A stretch of DNA of 64,000 bases. It comes from Bifidobacterium apri (GTDB lineage Bacteria > Actinomycetota > Actinomycetes > Actinomycetales > Bifidobacteriaceae). Both the position numbers and the translations under genes were made by a program. Under the pieces are notes generated by a model. The model searched no databases. It had not been told where the DNA came from and saw only the letters and a list, made by a program, of their open reading frames with translations. Every line of letters starts with the position of its first letter. The stretch's first letter is position 1. The stretch is taken from NCBI RefSeq assembly GCF_009299485.1, contig NZ_WBSO01000011.1, positions 1 through 64,000 of the forward strand. Reading direction: 5' to 3'. Of this stretch, positions 45,799 through 54,934 are shown piece after piece.

Positions 45799-46824
45799 AT
45801 GATGGACATCGAGGATTCCGCGGGGGCGCCGATCACGCAGAACCAGTGCGCGGTGCTTGGCAAGCCGATCAGGCATTCGCTGTCACCGATCCTGCATCAG
45901 GCGGCATACCGTTCGCTTGGTCTCGCGGACACATGGTCATACCATCGGTATGAGGTCGATGAGGAGCACCTCGGAGCGTTCCTGTCCGGTCTTGATCCCA
46001 GTTGGCGCGGTCTGAGCCTGACCATGCCGTTGAAACGCACGATCCAACCCTATGGGATTCCTTCAAACATGTGGGCGCGCAGGCTTGCCGTCGCCAATAC
46101 CGTCGTCTTCGACTGGAACCAGCCGGGCGTACCGGGGCCGGCGCGTCAACAGGGTCTTCCCATGATGCACCTGTACAACACGGATGTCGACGGCATCGAT
46201 CTGGCAATCCGGCACGCGTGGATCGCAGCCGGAAAGCGCCAGAGCCATGAACGCGGCCTGCACGCACTGGTCATCGGGAACGGGAACACCGCGATGTCTG
46301 CGATCGCGGCATTATCCCAGCTGTCTGTTCCGGGCGGGGCGATGGTCCGGGATGTGACCGTCGCCGCACGCCACCCCGAGCGCAACGGGGATATCGTCGC
46401 GCTCGCCAGGCATCAGCACGACGGTCGGCTGTCGGGGATCGACATCGACGTCAATATCATCACACTCGACCACGTCCTTGAAACGATTGCGGATCGCGAT
46501 ATCGTGATTTCCACGCTTCCGTCAAGGGCGGCGGATCCCGTCGCGAACGCCTTGGATGAAGCGGGCGTCCCTGTGCACGGCACCTTGCTCGATGTCGCCT
46601 ACGATCCGCGTCCGAGCGCATTGAACCGTGCATGGTCGCGTGCGGGGGGCCTGTCGATCGGCGGCGAGGACATGCTGCTGTATCAGGCGATCGGCCAGGT
46701 ATGTCTGATGACCGGCAGGGGAGCGGACCACTGGAGCGGTGGCCTGCCGGCTGGTGCGCAAGAAGTCGATGCCACGCTGGAAGATGCAATGAGAGAAGCG
46801 TTATTGGAGGCACTGAATGGCTGA
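45799..46824 (+). CDS. aroE: Shikimate dehydrogenase-like protein
   Basis: A 341-residue NADP-binding enzyme of the shikimate pathway. The substrate site is in VLGKPIRHSLSPILHQAAY and LTMPLKRT, with the catalytic Lys. The cofactor-binding domain carries VIGNGNTAMSA, a variant of GxGGxx. The C-terminus GEDMLLYQA is typical. It is longer than E. coli AroE (272 residues), partly through loops at 95-125 and 145-160. The Asn-containing variant dinucleotide motif is a small departure; the call is still firm. It overlaps rapZ by eight bases. Confidence 0.88.
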   Translation: MMDIEDSAGAPITQNQCAVLGKPIRHSLSPILHQAAYRSLGLADTWSYHRYEVDEEHLGAFLSGLDPSWRGLSLTMPLKRTIQPYGIPSNMWARRLAVANTVVFDWNQPGVPGPARQQGLPMMHLYNTDVDGIDLAIRHAWIAAGKRQSHERGLHALVIGNGNTAMSAIAALSQLSVPGGAMVRDVTVAARHPERNGDIVALARHQHDGRLSGIDIDVNIITLDHVLETIADRDIVISTLPSRAADPVANALDEAGVPVHGTLLDVAYDPRPSALNRAWSRAGGLSIGGEDMLLYQAIGQVCLMTGRGADHWSGGLPAGAQEVDATLEDAMREALLEALNG

Positions 46825-47758
46825 AATGAGCGAACACGGTCCTGCGACCGCCGCCACGGGGGGTGCCGATCGGCCGGACCCCGCCGATTCCTTTGAAGTA
46901 CTGCTGATCACGGGCATGAGCGGCGCCGGTCGAACCCATGCAGCCGATGCGCTCGAGGACATGGGATGGTATGTCGTGGACAACATGCCGCCCAAACTCC
47001 TGATCCCGCTGGTTGATATGATGACATCCTCCGGCTCGAAGGTCCACAAGCTTGCCGCCGTGGTGGACGTTCGTTCCCGCAGTTACTTCGACGACCTGTC
47101 CGAGGTGCTCAGCCATCTTGACGATCTTGGCGTCAAAACCCGTATCCTGTTCCTTGACGCGAACAACGAAGTGCTGATCAAGCGCTACGAATCCGTCCGC
47201 CGTCCGCATCCGCTTCAGCATGGCAACAGGCTGATTGACGGCATTCTCGAGGAACGTTCGCTGCTCGCCAATCTCAAAGAGCACGCGGATATGGTGATCG
47301 ACACGTCGACGTTGAGCATCCATCAGCTGTCGACCAAGCTGTACGAGGCACTGCTCGGCTCCGGGCCGACCACGGTATCCGTTCATATCTTCAGTTTCGG
47401 CTTCAAGTACGGGATTCCGATCGACGCCGATTTCGTGGCCGATGTGCGATTCCTGCCCAATCCGTACTGGGTGCCGTCGTTGCGGGAGCTCACTGGTCTG
47501 GACAAGCCGGTGAGCGATTACGTGCTGTCCAGTGACGGGGCCAAGGAGTTCCTTGACGCCTATCAGCGTGCGATCAGTATCGCGATTGAAGGGTACGCCA
47601 GGGAGGACAAGCATTATGTCACCATCGCGATCGGTTGCACGGGCGGGCAACATCGTTCGGTCGCGATGAGCAATGCGCTTGCCCAGCGCCTGCGCGCGCA
47701 AGGATTGTCGGTGACGGTTTCGGCTCGTGAACTGCATCGTCATCTGCATCAGGCCTGA
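46817..47758 (+). CDS. rapZ: RNase adapter protein RapZ/YvcJ family
   Basis: A 313-residue P-loop protein. Walker A is GMSGAGRT near residue 33, DNMPP lies at the end of the next strand and FLDANNEVLIKRY near 110. The C-terminal domain has FGFKYG, RFLPNPYW and the IAIGCTGGQHRSV motif. In E. coli RapZ binds a small RNA to control amino-sugar synthesis; in Gram-positives (YvcJ) it hydrolyses GTP and affects competence and wall metabolism. GGAGG lies about eight bases upstream of the ATG inside aroE. whiA follows, but the yvcK gene often found between them is absent. Confidence 0.93.
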   Translation: MAEMSEHGPATAATGGADRPDPADSFEVLLITGMSGAGRTHAADALEDMGWYVVDNMPPKLLIPLVDMMTSSGSKVHKLAAVVDVRSRSYFDDLSEVLSHLDDLGVKTRILFLDANNEVLIKRYESVRRPHPLQHGNRLIDGILEERSLLANLKEHADMVIDTSTLSIHQLSTKLYEALLGSGPTTVSVHIFSFGFKYGIPIDADFVADVRFLPNPYWVPSLRELTGLDKPVSDYVLSSDGAKEFLDAYQRAISIAIEGYAREDKHYVTIAIGCTGGQHRSVAMSNALAQRLRAQGLSVTVSARELHRHLHQA

Positions 47759-47910
47759 CCGTATGCCGAAAAGCCAGAGGCTGAATTTACACGGCTTGGC
47801 GTAATCTTGTCCAAGATATTGGATATCACAGTTACACGTTGCCACCTTGCCGGATTATGCCGGCATGTTGCAGAGGCAGTGAAGAGAAACAGGAAGTAGG
47901 AGGTTGGCTC

Positions 47911-48933
47911 TTGGCTCTTCTCGATGATGTCAATAGCGAACTCGCCACGATTAACGATGACCTGCCCGCTGCAATGGTGGCACAGGCGGCCGCCATGTTC
48001 CAATTTGGCGGCGGCCTGCGTCAGACCAGCAGCAGACAGGTCGTGTTGTTCGCGCAGTTCGATTCGCTGGAAGCCGCAAAATGGCTGCGCAATGCCATCG
48101 TCAACCAGTTCCAGCACCAGGCTCAGGAGATCGTGAAGAGGCAGCCGCAGCACGAGCAGAACGGCGCCAAACAGCCGAAATTCGACGCGGTCATCAAGTC
48201 CGTTCGACGCCAGACGCCGCAAGGTCAGATCATTCAGCGGTATAACGTCGTTGTCGACCACGGTGCCATGGGACTGGCAGTATGGCTTGGATTGTACAAC
48301 CCGCGCATCCATCGCGTGGTCCGCGGTTTGCCTCCGGAGATCGTGAACGGGAAAATCCCGCAGATCAAGGCCGCTTGGCGTGGCGCGTTCATGGCGCATG
48401 GGCGCATTTCGGATATTGGCACGGCAGGCTATCTTGAGGTCATATGCCCGACCCATGAGGCGGCATTGGCCTTGCAAGGCGCCGCCCACCGTCTGGGCAT
48501 CAGCGCGAAAACCCGTCAGGTGCGCAGCTCTGAGCGCGTGACTTTGCGTGATCCGGATGCCATCGAGCGTCTGCTCAATCTCATCGGAGCGCCCCAGTCC
48601 GCGAGGGAATGGACCGGCAAACGCACTGATGGCGAACCACGCAGCAAGACGAACCGTCTGGCGAATTTCGATGACGCCAACATGCGCAGAAGCGCAAAAG
48701 CCGCTGCCGAAGCGACGGAAAAGGTACGCAAGGCCTTCGAAATCCTCGGCGACGACATTCCGCCGAAGCTGCGTGCAGCGGGGCAATTGCGTCTTGAGCA
48801 TCGTGACGCCAGCTTGGAAGAGCTCGGACGTCTCGCCGATCCACCTATCAGCAAGGACGCCATCGCCGGACGCATCCGTAGGCTGCTGCAGAAAGCGGAG
48901 AAAGCCGAGACCGCGCGGCAACAGGGATTGTAA
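47911..48933 (+). CDS. whiA: Sporulation/division regulator WhiA
   Basis: A 340-residue DNA-binding regulator with a degenerate LAGLIDADG N-terminal domain and a C-terminal helix-turn-helix ([29 protein letters not shown]). It controls growth-to-division genes in actinobacteria. The TTG start is preferred: AGTAGGAGG at 47895-47903 is seven bases upstream and the protein then begins with the family start [10 protein letters not shown]. An upstream ATG at 47839 would add 24 residues without homology. Confidence 0.93.
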   Translation: MALLDDVNSELATINDDLPAAMVAQAAAMFQFGGGLRQTSSRQVVLFAQFDSLEAAKWLRNAIVNQFQHQAQEIVKRQPQHEQNGAKQPKFDAVIKSVRRQTPQGQIIQRYNVVVDHGAMGLAVWLGLYNPRIHRVVRGLPPEIVNGKIPQIKAAWRGAFMAHGRISDIGTAGYLEVICPTHEAALALQGAAHRLGISAKTRQVRSSERVTLRDPDAIERLLNLIGAPQSAREWTGKRTDGEPRSKTNRLANFDDANMRRSAKAAAEATEKVRKAFEILGDDIPPKLRAAGQLRLEHRDASLEELGRLADPPISKDAIAGRIRRLLQKAEKAETARQQGL

Positions 48934-48970
48934 CCCTCAGCACGCGATTCAGGCGGGTAGTCTGTTTTCT

Positions 48971-49018
48971 GGCGCCATCCTTCTCGCTGCACGCGAAGGA
49001 TGGCGCCTTTTGTTCTTC
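48971..49018 (+). terminator. Rho-independent terminator of whiA
   Basis: GGCGCCATCCTTC (48971-48983) pairs with 48995-49007, followed by TTTTGTTCTT. It lies 37 bases after the whiA stop. Confidence 0.92.
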
Positions 49019-49102
49019 GTTGCCTGTATTATCGCAATTGGCGTAGCCACGTCACCATCTTCCCGTATGGCCTGTGTGGCATGCGGTTAGGAAAGGATAT
49101 TC

Positions 49103-50308
49103 ATGAAGACACTGAAGGATCTTGGAGATCTCAAGGGCAAGCGCGTTCTCGTCCGCGCGGATTTCAACGTTCCGCTGGACGGCACTACGATCACCGATGA
49201 CGGCCGTATTCGTGCCGCCCTGCCGACCATCAAGGCTTTGCGCGCCGACGGCGCCAAGGTCATTCTCATGGCGCATCTTGGTCGTCCGAAGGGCAAGGTT
49301 GTTCCTGAACTGTCTCTCGCACCGGTCGCCAAGCGCCTCGGCGAGCTGCTGGGTGTCGATGTCCCGCTGGCTGAGGACACGTATGGTGAGGATGCGCATG
49401 CCAAGGTCGCGGCGATGAACGACGGTGACGTCGTGCTGCTGCAGAACGTGCGTTTCAATCCTGAGGAGACCAGCAAGGACGAAGCCGAGCGCGACGCGTA
49501 TGCTCAGAAGATCGCCGATTTGGGCGATGTGTTCGTGTCCGACGGTTTCGGCGTGGTGCATCGTGCCCAGGGCTCCAATTACTCCATCGCCAAGTTCCTG
49601 CCGTCCGCTGCAGGCCTGCTGGTGGAGAAGGAAGTCAAGGCGCTGTCCCGCGCTACTGAGAACCCGGAGCGCCCGCTGACGGTCGTGCTCGGCGGTTCCA
49701 AGGTTTCCGACAAGCTCGGAGTCATCGAGAACCTGCTCGGCAAGGCGAACCGTCTGGTCATCGGCGGCGGCATGGTCTTCACCTTCCTCAAGGCGAAGGG
49801 CTATGAGGTCGGTACCTCGCTGCTCGAGGAAGATCAGCTGGAAACCGTCAAGGGCTACATCGAGACCGCCGAAAAGACCGGTGTCGAGCTTGTGCTTCCG
49901 ACCGATATCGTCGTGAATGCCGGCTTCCCGGCTGGTGACACCCCGGTCGCTCCGGAAGTGGTGAAGGCTGACGCGATTCCTGCCGACAAGATGGGTCTGG
50001 ACATCGGTCCGGAATCCCAGAAGCTGTTCCATGACAAGATCGTCGATTCCAAGACGGTGGTATGGAATGGCCCGATGGGCGTTTTCGAGGTCGCTGCGTT
50101 CGCGGAAGGCACTCGCGCCGTCGCCCAGGGTCTGGTCGACGCGACGAAGGCCGGTGCGTTCACCATCGTCGGCGGCGGTGATTCCGCATCCGCCGTGCGT
50201 AACCTCGGCTTCCCTGAGGACGGTTTCTCCCACATCTCCACCGGTGGCGGCGCTTCCCTCGAATTCCTCGAGGGCAAGGAGCTTCCGGGCCTGAAGGTGC
50301 TCGAGTAA
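49103..50308 (+). CDS. pgk: Phosphoglycerate kinase
   Basis: A 401-residue glycolytic enzyme that makes ATP from 1,3-bisphosphoglycerate. [14 protein letters not shown] near residue 15 and the AHLGRPKG loop mark the N-domain. [10 protein letters not shown] and the nucleotide-binding [13 protein letters not shown] mark the C-domain. AGGAAAGG lies six bases before the ATG. It forms a glycolytic cluster with tpiA, although a hairpin separates them. Confidence 0.97.
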   Translation: MKTLKDLGDLKGKRVLVRADFNVPLDGTTITDDGRIRAALPTIKALRADGAKVILMAHLGRPKGKVVPELSLAPVAKRLGELLGVDVPLAEDTYGEDAHAKVAAMNDGDVVLLQNVRFNPEETSKDEAERDAYAQKIADLGDVFVSDGFGVVHRAQGSNYSIAKFLPSAAGLLVEKEVKALSRATENPERPLTVVLGGSKVSDKLGVIENLLGKANRLVIGGGMVFTFLKAKGYEVGTSLLEEDQLETVKGYIETAEKTGVELVLPTDIVVNAGFPAGDTPVAPEVVKADAIPADKMGLDIGPESQKLFHDKIVDSKTVVWNGPMGVFEVAAFAEGTRAVAQGLVDATKAGAFTIVGGGDSASAVRNLGFPEDGFSHISTGGGASLEFLEGKELPGLKVLE

Positions 50309-50328
50309 ATCGCCTATACGGGCGGATT

Positions 50329-50370
50329 CGTGTGCGGGCATGTCGGGACGGGCGTGCCCGCACACGTGTT
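50329..50370 (+). terminator. Hairpin/terminator after pgk
   Basis: CGTGTGCGGGCATG (50329-50342) pairs with 50353-50366 (one imperfect pair), then TGTTTCCC. It may reduce rather than abolish read-through into tpiA. Confidence 0.65.
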
Positions 50371-50436
50371 TCCCGGTGCTCATTGAGCGCCGGCCCGGGC
50401 AATGGCATTGTGGTCGTCAACATGGATGGAGATGGT

Positions 50437-51246
50437 ATGGCAGCGAATCGGATTCCGCTGGTCGCGGGAAACTGGAAAATGAACTTCAATCATCTCGAGG
50501 CGACCTATTTCGTCCAGAAATTCGCGTGGTTGCTGCGGGACGCGCATGTCGATCCGCGGCAATGTGAAGTCGCGTTGATGCCTTCATTCACATCAATCCG
50601 GAGCGTGCAAGTGCTGGTCGAGGCAGATGACCTGCCGATCAAGTATGGTGCGCAATCCGTATCCGTGACATCACAAGGCGCGTTCACCGGAGATGTCTCC
50701 GCTGACATGTTGGCGGCCTTGGGATGCACGTATGTGATTGTCGGGCATTCGGAGCGTCGCAAATACCACCCGGAAGACGATGCGAATATCGTCGACCAGG
50801 TTCGTGCCGTGCTCGCTGCGGGTATGCAACCCATTTTATGCGTGGGCGAAAGCTATGAGGAGCGCAAACAGGGGATTGAGCTTGATTTCGCCGTCGGCCA
50901 AGTCAGGGACGTGACCCGCGACCTTTCGGTAGACGAGGCCGCCAAGTTGTTGATCGCCTACGAACCGGTGTGGGCGATCGGCACCGGTATGGTGGCGACC
51001 CCGCAGTCGGCCCAGGATGCCGCCAAAGCCATTCGCGACGACATCCGTGAGACCTTCGGTGCTGAGACCGCGGCGACGCTTCGTATTCTGTACGGCGGGT
51101 CGGTGACGTCGAAGAACGCGTCGCAGCTGATTACCGAGCCCGATGTCGACGGGTTCCTGGTCGGAGGGGCGTCCCTGCATGCCGAGGAGCTCGCAAAAAT
51201 CGTACGCCTTGTCGCAAAATCCGGTGCCGCTGCCCGCAATAGGTGA
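50437..51246 (+). CDS. tpiA: Triosephosphate isomerase
   Basis: A 269-residue TIM-barrel enzyme of glycolysis. The catalytic residues are visible: Lys in GNWKMN, His in VGHSERRKY and Glu in AYEPVWAIGTG. The phosphate loop is YGGSVTSKNA. ATG 50437 has GGAGATGG upstream; the ATG at 50422 would add five residues without a ribosome binding site. It precedes secG by 115 bases. Confidence 0.97.
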   Translation: MAANRIPLVAGNWKMNFNHLEATYFVQKFAWLLRDAHVDPRQCEVALMPSFTSIRSVQVLVEADDLPIKYGAQSVSVTSQGAFTGDVSADMLAALGCTYVIVGHSERRKYHPEDDANIVDQVRAVLAAGMQPILCVGESYEERKQGIELDFAVGQVRDVTRDLSVDEAAKLLIAYEPVWAIGTGMVATPQSAQDAAKAIRDDIRETFGAETAATLRILYGGSVTSKNASQLITEPDVDGFLVGGASLHAEELAKIVRLVAKSGAAARNR

Positions 51247-51361
51247 CGCTTGCGTTTGCGCGTGCGGCGTGCCGCTGGTGTCGAGGTCGGTCGGCATAGG
51301 ATGTGAAAATCCCGCGGTTGCGCTATGCTTAGACAAGTTACACACAATGGAGGTTCAACTC

Positions 51362-51622
51362 GTGTCAGGTTTGGCTGTTCTCAAGCTGGTTATCCAGATT
51401 CTGGTCGTTGTACTCAGCTTCCTGTTGACGCTGCTCATTCTTATGCACAAGGGCAAGGGCGGCGGCCTTTCCGACATGTTCGGCGGCGGTCTCACTCAGA
51501 ATGCAGGCTCTTCCGGTGTCGCCGAGAAGAACCTTAATCGTTGGACGGTTATCATCGCGGTGCTTTGGGTCGCTTTGATCATCACCCTTGACCTGTTCAC
51601 GAAGTTCAACATCGGTGGCTGA
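51362..51622 (+). CDS. secG: Protein-export membrane protein SecG
   Basis: An 86-residue SecYEG component with two transmembrane helices. The first is LKLVIQILVVVLSFLLTLLI. The MHKGKGGGLSDMFGGG loop is the SecG signature, and the second helix is WTVIIAVLWVALIITLDL. The GTG start is used because ATGGAGG at about 51348-51354 is eight bases upstream. The ATG inside that sequence is the start sometimes assigned. Confidence 0.93.
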   Translation: MSGLAVLKLVIQILVVVLSFLLTLLILMHKGKGGGLSDMFGGGLTQNAGSSGVAEKNLNRWTVIIAVLWVALIITLDLFTKFNIGG

Positions 51623-51688
51623 ATCGCTTCAATTTCCGGTATCGTTGCACTGCACCGTGCCGGTTGATTGAGATACAGCATCGTTATG

Positions 51689-51730
51689 AAACCGCCCTGC
51701 TTCCCAGATGGAGACAGGGCGGATTTCGTT
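51689..51730 (+). terminator. Rho-independent terminator of secG
   Basis: CCGCCCTG (51692-51699) pairs with CAGGGCGG (51715-51722), flanked by AAA upstream and ATTTCGTTT downstream. Confidence 0.82.
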
Positions 51731-51832
51731 TCCGCCGGTCCATCTAGCCAGGCAGGACCAGCTAGGGCCGGCAGCTCAATACAGCCAGATGTCGCATCAA
51801 TCAGCGGTAGGTGTGCGAGCGAAGGGGGACAC

Positions 51833-52723
51833 ATGACTCAACTATCACCAACACCATCAGGGGAGCGCGAGCGCCTTGATCGTTCTCTTCGCTTGGTTGT
51901 CGCCGACCTTGACGGAACCTTGATGCATGATGCGCCGACATTCGAAGAACGGTATCTGACCAGACATTCCATCGACACGGTGTGGCGTATGCACGACGCA
52001 GGCGTGCGGTTCGCTGTGGCGACGGCCCGACCGGTGAGCACGGGGTACGATGTCATCGACAAGCTGCCCGTCGACGCATGCATTTATCTCAACGGCGCGC
52101 TGATCGATACCAATCCGTCGGCGTCCGATGTCGACATGCTCACCAGCGGCGTGCTCCCCGATGACGGGCATCTGCTGAAAATCGGGTTCTCATCCCGTCG
52201 CGCATGCGAAGTGTGCAGATATCTTGTCCATGAGCTGCCGGGATTGAAGATCGGCATCGTCATGGATGACGTCCGATACACGAATTTCGATGTCAGCGTG
52301 TATTGGAAAACGCAGACTTTTGTCATCACGGATTTTACGGATGTGCCGGATGGTGTCGCCGACAAGATCATCATCTTCCCCGACCCCCATCAATGGTCGG
52401 TGCTGGGTGGTCTTGTCCCGGATGATTTCTCGGTGAGCATCTCCGAAGGATCGATGTGGATGCTGATGAATCCTCTGGCGAATAAGGAACGGTCGCTGGA
52501 AACGATCTGTACGTCGATGCACATCCCGCTGTCTCAGACCGTGGCGTTCGGCGATGATCTTATCGATATCGCCATGATGCGACGTTCTGGCACCGGTGTG
52601 GCGGTATCGAACGCCAATCCCGACGTGTTGGCCATCGCTGATGACATCTGCCCGTCGAACAATGATGATGGTGTCGCCCAGTGGATTGAAGGACACTGGG
52701 GTTTGAACAAGACCGTGGCCTGA
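51833..52723 (+). CDS. Cof-type HAD hydrolase
   Basis: A 296-residue class IIB HAD phosphatase. Motif I is VVADLDGTLM near residue 30, motif II is FAVATARPVSTG, the Lys motif is PLANKERSLE, and motif IV is VAFGDDLIDIAMM. The C2 cap (residues ~90-210) is complete. Substrates of such enzymes are sugar phosphates or flavin precursors; none can be assigned here. GAAGGGGGA lies just upstream of the ATG. It precedes the aminotransferase fusion, separated by a repeat-rich promoter. Confidence 0.88.
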   Translation: MTQLSPTPSGERERLDRSLRLVVADLDGTLMHDAPTFEERYLTRHSIDTVWRMHDAGVRFAVATARPVSTGYDVIDKLPVDACIYLNGALIDTNPSASDVDMLTSGVLPDDGHLLKIGFSSRRACEVCRYLVHELPGLKIGIVMDDVRYTNFDVSVYWKTQTFVITDFTDVPDGVADKIIIFPDPHQWSVLGGLVPDDFSVSISEGSMWMLMNPLANKERSLETICTSMHIPLSQTVAFGDDLIDIAMMRRSGTGVAVSNANPDVLAIADDICPSNNDDGVAQWIEGHWGLNKTVA

Positions 52724-52738
52724 TGCAAGACCACTATG

Positions 52739-52840
52739 GAATTGAACTCCGCATGGCATGAAAGTTCAATTCTTGAATACACGGTTCATTATTCTCTTGG
52801 ATGTGGTATAGTATCGCTTCAGATTGAACATACGTTGAAC
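52739..52840 (+). promoter_or_regulatory. Promoter and TTGAAC repeats upstream of the HTH-aminotransferase gene
   Basis: A perfect 10-bp inverted repeat GAATTGAACT (52739-52748) / AGTTCAATTC (52763-52772) is followed by a promoter: TTCATT (52785-52790), 16 bases, TATAGT (52807-52812). Then TTGAACATACGTTGAAC (52824-52840) carries two TTGAAC direct repeats 11 bases apart next to the start of transcription. The latter also resembles a LexA box with one wrong half-site base. Autoregulation by the encoded XRE domain is the preferred reading. Confidence 0.6.
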
Positions 52841-52851
52841 TTTGGAGTGGT

Positions 52852-54387
52852 ATGGCAGAAGGATTGTTCGCGCAGCGGCTCACCCAAGCGATGAACCAGC
52901 GTCACCTCAAGCAGATCGATATCGTCAGGCGCGCCCCCGAATTCGGCGTGCATCTCGGCAAAAGCCACGTCAGCCAATACGTGAGCGGGAAGACCATTCC
53001 GCGGGACGAAACCGTCCACGCATTGGCGGATATGCTCGGCGTAAGCGCCTCATGGCTGATCGGGAACAGCGACGACATGACCCGCATCGAGCCATCCACA
53101 CCTGCATCATCTCAGTCCGGTACCCAGCCGGAGCACCATGACAATAGCGCTGCATCAACGAAAGGAACCACCATGCGGCATTTCGGCAAGTCTTCAAAGC
53201 TTGATAATGTGCTCTACGATGTCAGGGGGCCGGTCGTTGACGAGGCGGCACGGATGGAAGCTTCCGGAACCCATGTGTTGAAACTCAATATCGGCAACCC
53301 GGCACCGTTCGGCTTCCGCACTCCTGATGAAGTCGTGTACGATATGGCGCAGCAGCTGACCGATTGCGAAGGCTATTCCGATTCCAAGGGCTTGTTCTCC
53401 GCTCGCAAGGCGATCATGCAGTACGCGCAGATCAAGAACATCCCCAATGTGACTATCGATGGGATTTACACCGGCAACGGTGTCAGCGAACTGATCAATC
53501 TGAGTATGTCGGCGTTGCTTGACAACGGCGATGAAGTCTTGGTGCCTTCTCCCGATTACCCGTTGTGGACCGCCTGCGTCACACTCGCTGGCGGAACGGC
53601 TGTGCATTACATATGTGATGAGCAGTCGGAATGGTATCCCGATATCGAGGATATGCGGAAGAAAATCACCGATCGCACCAAGGCGATCGTCATCATCAAC
53701 CCGAACAACCCGACCGGCGCGTTGTACCCGCCGGAAGTGCTTCAGCAGATCGTGGATCTCGCCAGGGAACACCAGCTGATGATTTTCTCCGACGAGATTT
53801 ACGACCGTCTGGTCATGGACGGTCTCAAGCATGTCTCCATCGCGTCGATGGCACCTGATCTGTTCTGCGTCACATTCTCCGGCTTGTCGAAATCCCATAT
53901 GATCGCCGGGTACCGTGTCGGATGGATGGTGCTCAGCGGCAACAAGGAGATTGCGAAGGACTATATCGAGGGATTGAACATGCTCACGAACATGCGCATC
54001 TGCTCGAATGTCCCGGCGCAGTCGATCATCCAGACCGCGCTCGGCGGCCATCAAAGCGTCAACGACTACATCGTTCCCGGTGGCAGAATCTATGAGCAGC
54101 GTGAATACATCTATGAAGCGTTGAACTCGATTCCAGGCGTGTCGGCTGTCAAGCCGAAGGCGGCGTTCTACATCTTCCCGAAGCTGGATGTCAAACGTTT
54201 CGGTATCAAGGATGACGAGAAGTTCGCCCTCGATTTGCTGCGTGAGCAGAAGCTGCTGATTGTTCAAGGCAGTGGATTCAATTGGCATCAGCCGGATCAT
54301 TTCCGTGTGGTCTACCTGCCGAGAATCGAAGTGCTCAAGGACGCCAGCACCAAGCTGCGTGATTTCCTGTCCACGTATTATCAATAA
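52852..54387 (+). CDS. XRE-HTH / alanine-type aminotransferase fusion
   Basis: A 511-residue fusion. Residues 1-75 form a Cro/CI-type helix-turn-helix: FAQRLTQAMNQRHLKQIDIV, the recognition region LGKSHVSQYVSGKTIPRDE and LADMLGVSASWLIGN. A polar linker (76-107) follows. Residues ~108-511 are a complete class I aminotransferase like AlaA, with the PLP lysine in SGLSKSHMIAGYRVGW near 347 and NPNNPTGALYP. The enzyme should interconvert pyruvate/glutamate and alanine. GGAGTGG precedes ATG 52852. An internal ATG at 53173, exactly at the domain boundary, has its own AAAGGA, so a free 404-residue enzyme may also be made. Confidence 0.9.
   Translation: MAEGLFAQRLTQAMNQRHLKQIDIVRRAPEFGVHLGKSHVSQYVSGKTIPRDETVHALADMLGVSASWLIGNSDDMTRIEPSTPASSQSGTQPEHHDNSAASTKGTTMRHFGKSSKLDNVLYDVRGPVVDEAARMEASGTHVLKLNIGNPAPFGFRTPDEVVYDMAQQLTDCEGYSDSKGLFSARKAIMQYAQIKNIPNVTIDGIYTGNGVSELINLSMSALLDNGDEVLVPSPDYPLWTACVTLAGGTAVHYICDEQSEWYPDIEDMRKKITDRTKAIVIINPNNPTGALYPPEVLQQIVDLAREHQLMIFSDEIYDRLVMDGLKHVSIASMAPDLFCVTFSGLSKSHMIAGYRVGWMVLSGNKEIAKDYIEGLNMLTNMRICSNVPAQSIIQTALGGHQSVNDYIVPGGRIYEQREYIYEALNSIPGVSAVKPKAAFYIFPKLDVKRFGIKDDEKFALDLLREQKLLIVQGSGFNWHQPDHFRVVYLPRIEVLKDASTKLRDFLSTYYQ
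53164..53175 (+). promoter_or_regulatory. Internal ribosome binding site and ATG at the fusion boundary
   Basis: AAAGGA begins about 12 bases before ATG 53173 with a spacer of about six bases, as good as any true start in this window. The ATG begins MRHFGKSSKL, which looks like the natural N-terminus of stand-alone AlaA-type enzymes. Confidence 0.6.
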
Positions 54388-54523
54388 TCGGGCGAAAGCG
54401 AAACCGCGGTTTGCCCGGTGACGGAAACCCACACGGCCATGGCGATGGCGGCGTGCACGCGCCACCATCGCCATGGCCGGTGCCGTTTGGCGTGCGTGAT
54501 GCGTAGCCCGTTAGCGATGTTCC

Positions 54524-54730
54524 ACAAACTGTCTACGCTGAGAGTGCCTTTTCCGTCACCGGTTTGTGATGGGGACAAACTGGTGACGCTAAGACGGCCC
54601 TTATCGTCGCCAATATGTGTAGTACTACAAACTGGTGACGCTGATGTCGTGGATTCCGTAGCTGGTTTGTGTAACAGTACAAACTGGTGACGCTGACGTC
54701 GTGGTATTCGTAGCTGGTTTGTGCAGTGGC
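54524..54730. repeat. Four tandem ~52-bp hairpin repeats
   Basis: Units start with ACAAACT at 54524, 54575, 54627 and 54679, spaced 51, 52 and 52 bases. The last three share ACAAACTGGTGACGCT exactly, and the third and fourth are similar along their whole length, ending GTAGCTGGTTTGTG. The end of each unit (GGTTTGT) is complementary to the start of the next (ACAAAC), so hairpins form across unit junctions. The best is GTCACCGGTTTGT with ACAAACTGGTGAC around 54555-54587. Function unknown. Confidence 0.8.
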
Positions 54731-54780
54731 GGATGGTTCCCGCCCTAGCTCGACCTGTATACGCCGCTTCTTTCTGCTTT

Positions 54781-54812
54781 TGCCGACGCTGAGAGACGTC
54801 TCAGCGTCGGCA
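54781..54812. repeat. 14-bp inverted repeat with four-base loop
   Basis: TGCCGACGCTGAGA at 54781-54794 pairs perfectly with 54799-54812 around GACG. No T-run follows on either strand, so a classical terminator is unlikely. ACGCTGAGAG also occurs in the first unit of the neighbouring array, which suggests a shared origin. Confidence 0.7.
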
Positions 54813-54897
54813 GAAACATATGGTGATGGTGGTGATCAATCAGTATGGCTGCCTGCCCCAATCGCATCGCATGATTACTGCATGTCGCCACATATGA

Positions 54898-54934
54898 ATG
54901 TGCCCCACCTTCCGATATGGAAGATGGGGCACAT
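54898..54934 (-). terminator. Hairpin downstream of tal
   Basis: TGTGCCCCACCTTCC pairs with GGAAGATGGGGCACA around GATAT, with one imperfect pair. It lies 40 bases past the tal stop in the direction of transcription. No clear T-run follows. Confidence 0.55.

Noticed and set aside
52772..52781. Link between TTGAATACA here and the TTGTATTCAA repeats of the defence promoter
   Set aside because: A nine-base match between two AT-rich promoters is expected by chance; gene functions are unrelated.
54524..54730. CRISPR-like array
   Set aside because: Whole 52-base units are similar rather than conserved repeats with unrelated spacers; only four copies and no cas genes.
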